From positions 1-52,140 of the forward strand of contig JAGYNZ010000020.1 of NCBI GenBank assembly GCA_018399745.1: DNA of 52,140 nt. Reading direction: 5' to 3'. The translations under genes were made by a program, and so were the position numbers. This stretch comes from Deltaproteobacteria bacterium. Lineage in GTDB: Bacteria > Desulfobacterota > Dissulfuribacteria > Dissulfuribacterales > UBA3076. Below, piece by piece: positions 17,419 to 26,860 of the stretch (positions within the stretch are counted from its first letter, which is position 1; each line of letters opens with the position of its first letter). The notes beneath the pieces are model-generated. The model saw only the letters and a program-made list of their open reading frames with translations, was not told the DNA's origin and made no database searches.

Positions 17419-18900
17419 ATGGGGAAAAAACAAGATATTATCGTTTGGCCGGCACGATTGGCTGGTATCAGCATATTTGTTGTTACACTTGTGTGTGCTG
17501 GATGTGCGGCCGTGGGGCCTGATTATGTGCCCCCTGAGACTTCCGTGCCCGAATCATGGCATGCACATCTGCCTGCAGATATACTTGCAGAAGAGAATTA
17601 CAAGGAGATCTTGGCCCGCTGGTGGTCAACACTCCAGGATCCTGTATTAGAGGATCTGATAGAAAGTGCTGTGATGGAAAATCTTGATGTAAAGGAGGCC
17701 CGTGCAAGGGTTCGCGAGGCCCGTGGCCGCCGAGGCATGAGCAAAGCAGACCTTTTCCCATCGGTCGATACCGGTGGTTCGGTCAGGTTGAGCCGCAGTA
17801 GCGAAGAAACGGGAAGCGGCGGCGAGAGAAAGCTCTACGCTGTTGACTTTGATGCAGCATGGGAGCTGGATATTTTTGGCGGCAGACGAAGGGCACTGGA
17901 GGCGGCTGAAGCCGACCTGCAGGCAAGTGAAGAGGAATTGCGGGACGTACTTGTCAGCCTTCTTGCCGAAGTTGCCCTGAATTATGTGGATGTCCGCTCG
18001 TTCCAGACCCGTTTGATGGTTGCCTTTGCCAGTCTTGACACGCAACAGGAGACATTCAACATTACACAATGGCGTTTTGAGGCAGGCCTGACCACGCAGC
18101 TTGACGTAGAACAGGCTACGTACAATCTGGCGCAGACACAATCCAAGATCCCCGGTTTTCAAATTGGTCTTGAGCAGGCCAAAAATCGCCTGGCCGTGCT
18201 GCTGGCAAAGTCTCCAGGGTTTCTGGAAGACAACCTTGCCGAACCACAGGCCATACCGTCGGCCCCTCTGGAGATCGCCTTTGGGGTGCCTGCCGAAGTT
18301 CTGCGGCGTCGGCCGGATATTCGACGAGCCGAGCGCAATCTGGCGGCACAGTCGGCCATGGTGGGCGTTGCTACTGCAGAGCTTTATCCCAAATTTTCAC
18401 TCTTGGGCTCCGTTGGTCTTGAAGCGCTGTCATCAGACAGTCTTTTTTCAGCCGGGAGTCGAACCCACAGTATCGGTCCATCAATTACCTGGCCTCTATT
18501 TGACGCAGGTACTATCCGGAATAATATCGCAGTGCAATCCGCTCTGCAGGAACAGGCCTTTATTCGATATGAGGCCACAGTGCTTATGGCATTTGAAGAG
18601 GTTGAAAATGCCCTTATTGCCTATGCGGAAGAACAAAGCCGCAGAGAGTCTTTGAGCCGGGCGTGCAGGGCTGCACAACAGGCCGTTGATCTTGCGCATA
18701 ACCAGTATGTTTCCGGACTGATCGATTTCAATACGCTTCTGGACGCCCAGCGATCGCTTTTATCGTTTCAGGATCAGTTGACAGTCAGCGAGGGAGACGC
18801 GATTGCAAATCTTATAACCCTTTACAAGGTTCTTGGAGGCGGCTGGTCATCTTTTGAGCCGGAGGTAAAAAACAAGGTCGTACCGGAACGAAAGTCATGA
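17419..18900 (+). CDS. Outer-membrane efflux lipoprotein, NodT/TolC family
   Basis: 493 aa. The signal sequence ends in a lipobox LVCAGC, so the mature protein is lipidated and goes to the outer membrane. The family signature VGPDYVPPE follows directly, then ARWWSTLQDPVLEDLIESA, and two long coiled-coil helices per half (ARARVREARG..., and EVLRRRPDIRRAERNLAAQSAMVGVA). Trimers form the outer-membrane duct of a tripartite pump. The gene starts about 150 nt after the sensor gene and overlaps the adaptor gene by ATGA. It is probably part of, or controlled with, the sigma-factor operon. Confidence 0.93.
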   Translation: MGKKQDIIVWPARLAGISIFVVTLVCAGCAAVGPDYVPPETSVPESWHAHLPADILAEENYKEILARWWSTLQDPVLEDLIESAVMENLDVKEARARVREARGRRGMSKADLFPSVDTGGSVRLSRSSEETGSGGERKLYAVDFDAAWELDIFGGRRRALEAAEADLQASEEELRDVLVSLLAEVALNYVDVRSFQTRLMVAFASLDTQQETFNITQWRFEAGLTTQLDVEQATYNLAQTQSKIPGFQIGLEQAKNRLAVLLAKSPGFLEDNLAEPQAIPSAPLEIAFGVPAEVLRRRPDIRRAERNLAAQSAMVGVATAELYPKFSLLGSVGLEALSSDSLFSAGSRTHSIGPSITWPLFDAGTIRNNIAVQSALQEQAFIRYEATVLMAFEEVENALIAYAEEQSRRESLSRACRAAQQAVDLAHNQYVSGLIDFNTLLDAQRSLLSFQDQLTVSEGDAIANLITLYKVLGGGWSSFEPEVKNKVVPERKS

Positions 18901-20189
18901 CATTCGACATGCAGACAAAATCACATATCAATCAAACCTTAGGCCTGAGGCAATCACAGGGCTACAGAAAATATATGAAATGGCTTGTCTTGATCTTGCT
19001 GGTTATGGGAGGCGTCATTATTGCCGTGATGTGGATGCGTTCCGAGGACTCTGAGGCCGTTGTTTACCGAACTCAGGAAGCTAAGAGAGGAAATCTCATC
19101 GTGACTGTGACTGCCACGGGAAACCTTGAGCCGACTGACCAGGTGGATGTAGGCACCGAGGTGTCTGGGACTGTTGAGACCGTAGAGGTGGACTACAATG
19201 ACCCGGTGCAGGTTGGCCAGGTCCTGGCGCGACTGGACCTTACAAAATTTCATGCCCAGGTTCTTAAGTCTAAGGCCGCCCTGGAAGCGGCACAGGCAAA
19301 GGTTATGGAGGCGGAAGCCACGGTAAGTGAAGCGCAAAAGGAGCTTGCAAGGTTGGAGAGGGTGCGGGGATTGAGCAACAACAAGGTGCCGTCAGAACAC
19401 GAAATGGATAGAGCGGTGGCGGCGCTTAGACGGGCGCAGGCCCTTGAGGCCAGCTCAAGGGCACAGGTGCTCGAGGCCCAGGCCACTCTGGAATTTAATG
19501 AAACGGATTTGGCAAAGGCGGTCATCCACTCACCAATTAACGGTATTGTGCTTGACCGCAACGTAGAACCCGGCCAGACCGTGGCAGCGTCTTTACAGGC
19601 CCCTGTGTTATTTACATTGGCGGAGGACCTGACCCGTATGGAACTCCACGTGGCGGTAGACGAAGCGGATGTGGGCCACGTGAAAAAGGGGCAAGAGGCT
19701 GTTTTCACCGTCGATGCTTATCCGGATAGGCGTTTTCCTGCGCGGATCAGTCAAGTCCGTTTCGGTTCACAGACAGTCAGCGGGGTAGTTACTTACGTCA
19801 CGGTATTAAATGTGGATAACTCAGATCTGTTTCTGCTGCCCGGATTGACTGCTACTGCAGACATCACGGTTAAGAACGTGGAAGACGCTGTGCTGGTGCC
19901 CAATAGTGCGCTTCGATTCACCCCTCCTTTAAAAGAAAACGAAAGCCAGTCCGATGAGGGAGGCATAGTAAACAGCCTCCTTCCCAGGCGGCCCAAATCC
20001 TGGAAAAAACAGCGCAAAGACACGACGGCTAAAAACACGCAACAGCGCGTCTGGGTCGAGCGAGATGGAGAACTTGTCGCTGTTGCCGTCACGACAGGGG
20101 CCACAGATGGCATCCTGACCGAGATTGTCGATGGGGATATTGAACCGGGCATGGCCGTAGTGGTCGATATCATGGAAGCTGGTAGATGA
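18897..20189 (+). CDS. MacA-type periplasmic adaptor (HlyD family)
   Basis: 430 aa. A membrane anchor lies at residues 29-47, then a barrel-sandwich hybrid half (VTVTATGNLEPTDQVDVGTEVSG), a long coiled-coil hairpin (residues about 115-190) and the second lipoyl half (VIHSPINGIVLDRNVEPGQTV), followed by a beta-barrel domain. This is the MacA architecture, linking an inner-membrane MacB-type transporter to the outer-membrane factor. A basic insertion near residues 360-385 (RRPKSWKKQRKD) is unusual. Starts and stops overlap by ATGA on both sides, so it is translationally coupled to the duct and ATPase genes. Confidence 0.93.
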   Translation: MTFDMQTKSHINQTLGLRQSQGYRKYMKWLVLILLVMGGVIIAVMWMRSEDSEAVVYRTQEAKRGNLIVTVTATGNLEPTDQVDVGTEVSGTVETVEVDYNDPVQVGQVLARLDLTKFHAQVLKSKAALEAAQAKVMEAEATVSEAQKELARLERVRGLSNNKVPSEHEMDRAVAALRRAQALEASSRAQVLEAQATLEFNETDLAKAVIHSPINGIVLDRNVEPGQTVAASLQAPVLFTLAEDLTRMELHVAVDEADVGHVKKGQEAVFTVDAYPDRRFPARISQVRFGSQTVSGVVTYVTVLNVDNSDLFLLPGLTATADITVKNVEDAVLVPNSALRFTPPLKENESQSDEGGIVNSLLPRRPKSWKKQRKDTTAKNTQQRVWVERDGELVAVAVTTGATDGILTEIVDGDIEPGMAVVVDIMEAGR

Positions 20190-20911
20190 ATAAAGGGTTA
20201 TCTGCGCAGACAAAGAGGCTTCCCCTTATCGTCCTGCGAGGGATAACAAAGGTATATGGTTCGGGCCTGGCGGCGATGGCTGCACTTCGAGGTATCGACC
20301 TTAGTATCGAACAGGGAGAGTTCGTGGCTGTTATGGGACCAAGCGGGTCCGGCAAGTCCACCTGCATGAATATTTTGGGCTGTCTGGATACACCGACTGC
20401 AGGGGCCTATGTGTTTGAAAATGTGAACGTGGAAAACCTGTCCCGCAATCAACGGGCACTATTGCGGCGTCACTACCTGGGGTTTGTGTTTCAGGGCTTT
20501 AATCTTCTCAACCGCACTTCAGCGCTGGAGAATGTAGAACTGCCTCTCATCTATCGCGGTATACCGGCGGGCGAGCGAAGGGTTTACTCTCTTCGGGCAC
20601 TTGAAACGGTCGGGCTCAAGGGATGGGAAAAACACACACCAAGCGAACTGTCCGGTGGGCAGCAACAACGAGTAGCCATCGCCCGGGCTATTGTTACAAA
20701 TCCGAAGGTCCTTCTGGCGGATGAACCTACCGGGAATCTGGATTCGGCCTGCAGTCGTGAAATCATGGAGGTGCTGGTTACTCTTAACCGTGAGTTGGGT
20801 ATTACCCTGTGCATGGTCACCCATGATGCTCAGATGGCGGTCTTTGCAAAAAGGACCATCCACTTTCTCGATGGCGTGATCGATGCCGATGAGCAAAACG
20901 GGGGGGCTTGA
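20186..20911 (+). CDS. MacB-type ABC transporter ATP-binding protein
   Basis: 241 aa. Walker A is GPSGSGKST (near residue 50), the Q loop is FVFQGFNLL, the signature is LSGGQQQRVAIARAI, and Walker B is VLLADEPTGNLD, with a switch His in MVTHD. This is the MacB/LolD subfamily of MacB-type ABC ATPases, which power mechanotransmission rather than classical transport across the membrane. In E. coli MacB the ATPase and membrane domain are one protein; here they are encoded by separate adjacent genes. Confidence 0.94.
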   Translation: MNKGLSAQTKRLPLIVLRGITKVYGSGLAAMAALRGIDLSIEQGEFVAVMGPSGSGKSTCMNILGCLDTPTAGAYVFENVNVENLSRNQRALLRRHYLGFVFQGFNLLNRTSALENVELPLIYRGIPAGERRVYSLRALETVGLKGWEKHTPSELSGGQQQRVAIARAIVTNPKVLLADEPTGNLDSACSREIMEVLVTLNRELGITLCMVTHDAQMAVFAKRTIHFLDGVIDADEQNGGA

Positions 20912-20913
20912 TC

Positions 20914-22125
20914 ATGGGGTGGGAAACCATACTATTGGCCTTACGGGAAATCCGCCGTAACCTCATGCGCTCATCTCTGACGATTCTGGGCATTATCATA
21001 GGTGTCGCCGCCGTTATTACCATGGTGACCTTAGGTGGAGGGGTAACGGCAAAGGTGACCTCTGACATTGCCAAACTGGGGACCAATCTGCTTTTGGTCA
21101 GACCCGGTCAAGGGCACCATGGCCCCGGGGGTACAAGGTCAACGGCCGATACATTTGAGGTTTCGGATGCAGAGGCCATTGCGCGGGAGATCTCCGGACT
21201 GGCCGCTGTGGCACCTATGGCTTCTCAGGTCGTACAGGGCATTTACGGAAACGAAAATTGGTCAACAACTGTCACGGGAAGTACAAACGCCTACTTAACG
21301 GTTCGGGACTGGCCCCTTGAAAGGGGACGCACGTTTGCTGACAATGAAAGCCGTGGCAGTAAGTCCGTATGCATTCTCGGGGCCACTGTGCGCAGAGAAC
21401 TCTTCGGCGATCAGGATCCTGTAGGAGCTATAATTCGACTAGGAAAACTTTCTTTTCGAGTGGTCGGTTTGCTTGCTGCAAAGGGGCAATCAAGTTTCGG
21501 CACGGATCAGGATGACTTCGTGCTGATACCCCTGCGAACCTTTCAGCGACGCATTGCAGGCAATACGGATGTGGACAGGATTTATGTCTCTGCAAGAGAC
21601 GGCGTGTCAACAAAGAAGGTTCAAAGGGACATAGAGGCGCTTATGCGCGAGCGTCGTCATATTGTCCCTGGAGATGATGATGATTTCCATGTCAGAGACA
21701 TGCAGGAACTCCTCAGCACGATGACGGGAACCACCCGCGTGCTTACCGGACTACTGGGGGCTGTGGCGGCTGTAAGCCTTCTGGTAGGGGGGATAGGCAT
21801 TATGAATATTATGCTCGTATCGGTGACGGAAAGGACGCGGGAAATCGGAATTCGTCTTGCTGTCGGCGCTCTGGAGCGGGATGTATTGATGCAGTTTCTG
21901 GTAGAGGCAGTGGTCCTGTCGTCCTGCGGTGGGCTCATCGGTGTTGTTCTTGGGATTGCCGCTGCCATAATAGGGGCGCATTTTCTCTCCGTGCCCTTTG
22001 TGTTTAATCTTGGGATCGTATTGATCGCGTTTGTATTTTCTGGTGCCGTTGGTGTTGTATTTGGTTATTTCCCGGCCAGGCAGGCGGGTCAAATGGATCC
22101 CATAGAGGCGTTACGGCACGAATGA
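20914..22125 (+). CDS. MacB/FtsX-type ABC transporter permease
   Basis: 403 aa from ATG 20914, two nt after the ATPase stop and behind a run of seven G; a TTG at 20908 is an in-frame alternative. The N-terminal helix (IIIGVAAVITMV) is followed by the large periplasmic MacB_PCD domain (residues about 45-270) and three C-terminal helices, the first with the conserved GGIGIMNIMLVSVTERTREIGIRLAVGA. The protein ends with FPARQAGQMDPIEALRHE, as in MacB. With the ATPase, MacA-like adaptor and NodT-like duct it forms a tripartite pump for a toxic compound, peptide or siderophore-like substrate. Confidence 0.93.
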   Translation: MGWETILLALREIRRNLMRSSLTILGIIIGVAAVITMVTLGGGVTAKVTSDIAKLGTNLLLVRPGQGHHGPGGTRSTADTFEVSDAEAIAREISGLAAVAPMASQVVQGIYGNENWSTTVTGSTNAYLTVRDWPLERGRTFADNESRGSKSVCILGATVRRELFGDQDPVGAIIRLGKLSFRVVGLLAAKGQSSFGTDQDDFVLIPLRTFQRRIAGNTDVDRIYVSARDGVSTKKVQRDIEALMRERRHIVPGDDDDFHVRDMQELLSTMTGTTRVLTGLLGAVAAVSLLVGGIGIMNIMLVSVTERTREIGIRLAVGALERDVLMQFLVEAVVLSSCGGLIGVVLGIAAAIIGAHFLSVPFVFNLGIVLIAFVFSGAVGVVFGYFPARQAGQMDPIEALRHE

Positions 22126-22438
22126 CCCCTTTTCTTCAGATCTCAGCCTGAACTAATTCCCTGTCTGAAATTTCAATACACCCCCAATCAATTTACCCTA
22201 TTTTTTTTACTGTCTTTTTCAGACTATTCGCTGAGGTTGATCTGTACCCAGTCGTGTTGCAGAGCTATATACCGTCATGTGTCTCTTGAAGCGCCTTTAA
22301 AACAGGCGGAATTGTGGCACAATCTATCCAACTCATTTTTACTTGCCTCCTACCTTGCATGATCAAGGAAAGAAAGGTAATCCTGAAGGATGAACTTTGA
22401 ACCTGTGAACAGTTACAAATATCCTCAGGGAGGTTTTG
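22126..22438. other. Intergenic region upstream of aroE
   Basis: 313 nt without a well-supported gene. On the minus strand a 23-codon frame (22265-22336) begins with ATG 9 nt after AGGAGG and reads MSWIDCATIPPVLKALQETHDG, ending at TAG. It is the only coding-like signal here and may be a small protein or chance. No terminator with a clear stem and U tract was found after the pump operon. CAGGGAGG at 22426-22433 is the ribosome site of aroE. Confidence 0.4.
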
Positions 22439-23308
22439 ATGAAAGATATTAGATCAATCAGTCCCAGTACCCAGGTTTGCTCTGTAATCGGCAATCCGAT
22501 TGCGCACAGTCTTTCACCGGCTATTCATAATGCCGCTTTTCTGGAGCTCGACCTGGATTTCGTTTATGTAGCTCACCGGGTAGAGGATGTAAAAAATGCA
22601 TTAGCAGGTATGCGGGCGTTAAATAATTTTCGAGGCATGAGCGTAACTATTCCGCATAAGACTGTAATAATAAAATATATGGATGAAGTAACAGAGGTGG
22701 ATCGTTCAATCGGTTCGATTAATACGGTTATTAATGAACATGGCAAATTGCTGGGGTTTGGCACGGATGGGCCGGGTGCCCTGAAGGCCATTATTGATGC
22801 CGGAGTAGAGATTGAAGGGAAAAGGGTGCTGATGTTGGGCTCAGGCGGCGCGGCACGGGCGATTTCATTTACCCTGGCCCGCAATACCAGGCTGGGGGAA
22901 TTGTCAATTTTGGACGTTAATAAAAGTATGCTCCAGCAGTTGTCGGCTGATCTAAGTGCAGGCACTGATGTATTTATTAAATCCGAGTTGTTAACCGATA
23001 AATCTCTTGGATTAGCGATGGAAAATGCTGATATAATTCTCCATTGTACGCCCATTGGCATGCAGCCAAACCAAGATGCTTCCCTGATTCCCGCTGGACT
23101 TTTTCGACCTGAGCAGGTTGTCTTTGATGTTGTATATACGCCTCTTGAAACAAAACTTCTTGCCGAGGCAAGGTCCTGCGGTCTTAAAGTGATTTCCGGA
23201 ATCGATATGTTTGTCAACCAGGCGGTGTTGCAATTTGAGCGTTTTACAGGCGTTGATGCACCTGTCGACGTTATGCGCCGGATAGTAATGGAGAGATTGG
23301 GACCATGA
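22439..23308 (+). CDS. aroE: Shikimate dehydrogenase
   Basis: 289 aa from ATG 22439, which sits 5 nt after a strong GGGAGG. It reduces 3-dehydroshikimate to shikimate with NADPH. Visible are the substrate loop SLSPAIHN (24-31), catalytic Lys74 in TIPHK, catalytic Asp110 in GTDGPG, the NADP Rossmann loop GSGGAARAI and the C-terminal GIDMFVNQAVLQFE. The usual NTD before Asp110 reads GTD (Gly108). The gene overlaps aroK by 4 nt. The dehydratase (aroD) giving its substrate is not in the window. Confidence 0.94.
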   Translation: MKDIRSISPSTQVCSVIGNPIAHSLSPAIHNAAFLELDLDFVYVAHRVEDVKNALAGMRALNNFRGMSVTIPHKTVIIKYMDEVTEVDRSIGSINTVINEHGKLLGFGTDGPGALKAIIDAGVEIEGKRVLMLGSGGAARAISFTLARNTRLGELSILDVNKSMLQQLSADLSAGTDVFIKSELLTDKSLGLAMENADIILHCTPIGMQPNQDASLIPAGLFRPEQVVFDVVYTPLETKLLAEARSCGLKVISGIDMFVNQAVLQFERFTGVDAPVDVMRRIVMERLGP

Positions 23309-23820
23309 ATATAGTACTGATCGGTTATCGTGGAACGGGGAAAAGTGCGGTGGGAAAAATCCTCGCTGCAAGCCTTGGGATGCAGTGTATAGGCATGGAT
23401 GCGGAGATAGTAAAAAGGGCAGGCATGTCAATTCCGAAAATTGTGGAAAAATATGGTTGGCAGAAATTTAGAGACCTGGAGTTCGAAGAGGCACTGGAAT
23501 TATCCAGGGCCGATAATATAGTAATTGATACCGGTGGCGGGGTTATGGAAACGCCTGGAAATATTGAGGCATTGGAGACAAACTCCTGCATATTTTGGTT
23601 GAAGGCCTCGGCGGATGAGATAGTCTCACGGATTCAAGGAGATACTGAACGGCCTTCCTTAACACCCGGGAAGACCTTTACTGAAGAGGTTAAGGAGGTC
23701 TTAGAGCGAAGAACTCCAAAATACAAAAGTGCCGCTCAATACGAAATTGATACAGACGGATTAGCTCCGGAGCAAGTCGCAGACAGGATTATCGAAATCT
23801 GGAATGAGCATAGTGCGTAA
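23305..23820 (+). CDS. aroK: Shikimate kinase
   Basis: 171 aa, the normal size. It phosphorylates the 3-hydroxyl of shikimate with ATP. The P-loop is GYRGTGKS (7-14), the shikimate-binding Asp lies in GMDAEI near residue 34, TGGGVMETPGN holds the GGG motif, and ERPSL is the adenine-binding LID region. ATGA overlap with aroE indicates translational coupling. Together the two genes perform consecutive steps of aromatic amino acid synthesis. Confidence 0.94.
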   Translation: MNIVLIGYRGTGKSAVGKILAASLGMQCIGMDAEIVKRAGMSIPKIVEKYGWQKFRDLEFEEALELSRADNIVIDTGGGVMETPGNIEALETNSCIFWLKASADEIVSRIQGDTERPSLTPGKTFTEEVKEVLERRTPKYKSAAQYEIDTDGLAPEQVADRIIEIWNEHSA

Positions 23821-24149
23821 GGGGGAAAAGAGGCATTATAGGTCATTATGAAGAGTTGAGACAAGCCGGTTTGGATCGTCTGAATAACTGTAATCATTAA
23901 ATGGAAGGTTTGTTTTTTTTATGCCGTACAGAGTCCTTTCCACATTTATAAATTCTATTAAGGTTTAACATGCCTTTGTCGAGGGAGGGTTCAAGAATCG
24001 TCCTTTTAGGCCATAGTTCTTTAGGGTCCGAGCTCTTAAGTTATTGTGTATTTGAAGGCTTTTTGTTAAAAGGAGCCGATGTGTTTTGCCAACGAGTACG
24101 TACTATCCAATAAAACTTATAGTCTTGAAAATTTTGAGCAATTCAGAAC
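23821..24149. other. Intergenic region between aroK and the EF-G gene
   Basis: 329 nt. No tRNA, hairpin terminator or recognisable ORF was found. There is an oligo-T stretch near 23910 without a preceding stem. The promoter of the EF-G gene must lie here, but no clear -35/-10 pair was seen, and the ribosome site before 24150 is weak. Confidence 0.4.
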
Positions 24150-26186
24150 ATGACGAGTGAAAATCGAATAAGACAGATCCGCAATATAGGAATAATTGCC
24201 CACATAGATGCAGGAAAGACCACTCTTACTGAGCGTATTCTGTTTTACACGGGCAAAACCCATAAGATGGGCGAAGTCCATGACGGCCAAGCTACTATGG
24301 ACTGGATGCCCGAAGAACAGGAGAGGGGAATTACAATTACCTCTGCGGTTACGACCTGTTACTGGTTGGGAAAAGAGATTCACATAATAGATACTCCGGG
24401 CCATGTGGATTTTACAATAGAGGTGGAGAGGTCCTTGAGGGTATTAGATGGTGCAGTCGGGGTTTTCTGTGCTGTTGGAGGAGTGGAACCACAGTCAGAG
24501 AAGGTATGGCACCAGGCAGACAAATACAAGGTCCCCAAGATCGCCTTTATCAATAAAATGGATCGGCTTGGTGCCGATTTTCCGGGCGTTGTTGAACAGA
24601 TGAAAAAATTATTGGGAGTTTATCCACTTATTTTGACACTGCCTATTGGTTCTGAGGATTCTTTTCAAGGTGTATTTGATCTCATTAAAGAAAAAATGAT
24701 TGTATGGGACGAAGCCACTCAGGGAATCGTGCTTAAAGAAAGTTCCATACCGGAAGAGTATAGAGAAGAGGTGTCAGAGGCCAGAGAAAATTTGCTTGAG
24801 GCCCTTGCCGGCCTGGATGACGCCATAATGGAAAAGTACTTGGAAGAAGAGCCCATAAATGACAATGAATTACATGAAGCCATCAGGCGTGCGTGTGTTG
24901 GACTCCAGTGTGTGCCTGTTTATTGCGGTTCTGCACTTAAAAACAAGGGGGTACAGCCATTACTGGACGGCATAACCAGATATCTGCCAAGTCCTCTGGA
25001 AGTGCCGCCGGTAAAAGGCATAAACCCGGTTACCGATAATGTTGAAAAACGTCTTAGCCGAGACAATGCTCCGCTCTCTGCCCTTGCTTTTAAAGTCCAG
25101 ATGGACCAGGGACGTAAGATGACCTACGTGCGTGTCTATTCCGGAAAATTGGCGACGGGAGACGAGGTTTGGAATCCTGGGAAAAAATACAAGGAAAAGG
25201 CGGCCAGGATCTTACAGATGCATGCCAATAAGAGAGAGAGGATCAAAGAGGCCGAAGCAGGTAACATAGTGGCTGTTATGGGTCTTAAACATACTTCAAC
25301 GGGAGATACACTTTGTGATCAGAAACACCCTATACTACTCGAGCCTATTGAGTCATATCAGCCTGTTATATCTGTCGCTGTAGAGCCTAAAACTATAGGG
25401 CAGCAAGAAAAAATAGATGCGGCTTTCAGTAAGTTGTCTGAGGAAGATCCTACTTTCAATGTGATGTTCGATGACGAGACCGGCCAGACAATTATTTCCG
25501 GTATGGGAGAGCTTCACCTGGAAATCCTTGTTCACAGGCTGCTAAGAGAGTTTAATGCCTGTGTAACAGTTGGTAAACCCCAAGTGGTCTATAGGGAGAC
25601 TGTTCAGAAGTCCGTAAATATAGAAGAGCGATTTGACAGGGAAATAGGCGGCGCACGCCAGACAGGCACTATAATCCTTCAGGTGTCTCCCAGAGAAAGG
25701 GGGCTCAATAATCGTGTGATCAGTGAGCTTGAGCCTGAGTGCCTGCCCGAGGGTTATGAAGCCCTGATTCTGGATACAATAGCTCAAAGACTTGAAAGCG
25801 GTGTTTTAAAGGGTTTTCCCGTCATAGACGTTGAGGTAGTACTAAAAGGAGCTGTCTTTGAAGAAGGTCTCTCTACTGATGTATCTTTCAGGGCCGCTGC
25901 TTCTATAGGAGTGCAACGGGCCTGTGAACAAGCCGATCCTGTGCTCCTTGAACCCATTATGAGTCTGGAAATCTTGATACCGGAATTATTTATGGGTGAT
26001 GTAATCGGTGATTTAAACAGCCGTCATGGCAGGGTGGAACGAATTGAGCCGAGAGGACCAATCCAGGTTGTTAAGGCAATTGCTCCGCTTTCAAGAATGT
26101 TCGGCTATTCTACAAAACTTCGGTCCATGACCCAGGGCAGGGGCACCTTCACTATGGTATTTTCTCATTATGATCCTGTTTCTTAA
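24150..26186 (+). CDS. Elongation factor G, class II (paralogue)
   Basis: 678 aa, slightly short for EF-G. The G domain shows AHIDAGKTT (17-25), RGITI in switch [10 protein letters not shown] and NKMD. The G' insertion, domain II, III, IV and V are all present. In domain IV the canonical KQSGGRGQ of main EF-G is replaced by [16 protein letters not shown], and the AGYP loop reads [11 protein letters not shown], features of EF-G II proteins rather than the housekeeping FusA encoded in the str operon. There are no ribosomal protein genes next to it, which fits a second EF-G. It may act in elongation or in ribosome recycling; sequence alone does not say which. Confidence 0.9.
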   Translation: MTSENRIRQIRNIGIIAHIDAGKTTLTERILFYTGKTHKMGEVHDGQATMDWMPEEQERGITITSAVTTCYWLGKEIHIIDTPGHVDFTIEVERSLRVLDGAVGVFCAVGGVEPQSEKVWHQADKYKVPKIAFINKMDRLGADFPGVVEQMKKLLGVYPLILTLPIGSEDSFQGVFDLIKEKMIVWDEATQGIVLKESSIPEEYREEVSEARENLLEALAGLDDAIMEKYLEEEPINDNELHEAIRRACVGLQCVPVYCGSALKNKGVQPLLDGITRYLPSPLEVPPVKGINPVTDNVEKRLSRDNAPLSALAFKVQMDQGRKMTYVRVYSGKLATGDEVWNPGKKYKEKAARILQMHANKRERIKEAEAGNIVAVMGLKHTSTGDTLCDQKHPILLEPIESYQPVISVAVEPKTIGQQEKIDAAFSKLSEEDPTFNVMFDDETGQTIISGMGELHLEILVHRLLREFNACVTVGKPQVVYRETVQKSVNIEERFDREIGGARQTGTIILQVSPRERGLNNRVISELEPECLPEGYEALILDTIAQRLESGVLKGFPVIDVEVVLKGAVFEEGLSTDVSFRAAASIGVQRACEQADPVLLEPIMSLEILIPELFMGDVIGDLNSRHGRVERIEPRGPIQVVKAIAPLSRMFGYSTKLRSMTQGRGTFTMVFSHYDPVS

Positions 26187-26290
26187 TACTATTATGATGT
26201 AAGTCTTTTCATGCCAAAGCTCGCGGTTACTTGCTCTAGTGCAGTATAATTGGCGGCATATCTTTATTTGTACGTTTCTATTTTTTTGAT

Positions 26291-26319
26291 TTGACAAGAA
26301 GCTTAAATAGTACAAATAT
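26291..26319 (+). promoter_or_regulatory. Possible promoter of DUF5335-ycaO unit
   Basis: A perfect TTGACA lies at 26291-26296. The 17-bp-spaced -10 position reads AAATAT, a poor match, within a very AT-rich stretch. It sits 50-80 nt upstream of the ATG at 26369, which follows a GGAGG. Good -35, weak -10. Confidence 0.3.
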
Positions 26320-26368
26320 TTATATGTATTTTTTATTCACTTGTTAAATTATTTGCGGAGGCAAAGAG

Positions 26369-26860
26369 ATGAAAAAGACGCGGATATTGAAGAATGAATG
26401 GCCGAGTTTTGTCAAAGATTTTAATAGTCAAAATCAGTTCAGAAGGGCCACTCTGACCTTGGGAGAAGACGCAGTAATTGGAGAACCCGGTTTGCCGCTG
26501 GTTGGACTGTCCTATGATGAAGAGGAACGAAAATTAGATGTCTATCTGGGATGCCTGGATACTAAAAATCTGGCACATTTAAGCCATAGTGTCGAAGTCC
26601 CCAGGGCCGTTTATCTTATCACTGACCAAGAGGCCCCTAATCCCGTAATCGGAGCGCAGATCCAGGGATCTCCGGGGACAGGAATGGCTTATTTGATTTT
26701 TAAAGATGAGAGGCCTGAAAATGTAAGATGCCAGTGGATAGCCAACGTGGCTTATAGCCTTTTTGAAATAAGGGGTGGAAAAATCCATGGCGAAGACCAG
26801 AAAGACTGGTATGATGCCGAGAGGCTGGTAGATGAGACTACTACGCCTTTTGTGGGGTGA
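26369..26860 (+). CDS. DUF5335-like protein upstream of YcaO
   Basis: 163 aa, soluble, no signal peptide. The opening MKKTRILKNEWPSFVKDFNSQ and the alternating pattern of short beta-strands (PLVGLSYDEEERKLDVYLG) resemble the small DUF5335 family; I am moderately sure of this. The start follows GCGGAGG. Its stop overlaps the GTG start of the YcaO gene, so both are translated together. Function is unknown; the tight coupling suggests an accessory or substrate-presenting role for the YcaO protein. Confidence 0.7.
   Translation: MKKTRILKNEWPSFVKDFNSQNQFRRATLTLGEDAVIGEPGLPLVGLSYDEEERKLDVYLGCLDTKNLAHLSHSVEVPRAVYLITDQEAPNPVIGAQIQGSPGTGMAYLIFKDERPENVRCQWIANVAYSLFEIRGGKIHGEDQKDWYDAERLVDETTTPFVG

Noticed and set aside
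22265-22336. Amber readthrough or pyrrolysine insertion at the TAG of the small frame
   Set aside because: A 24-codon open extension is likely by chance, and there is no independent sign of amber suppression in the window.
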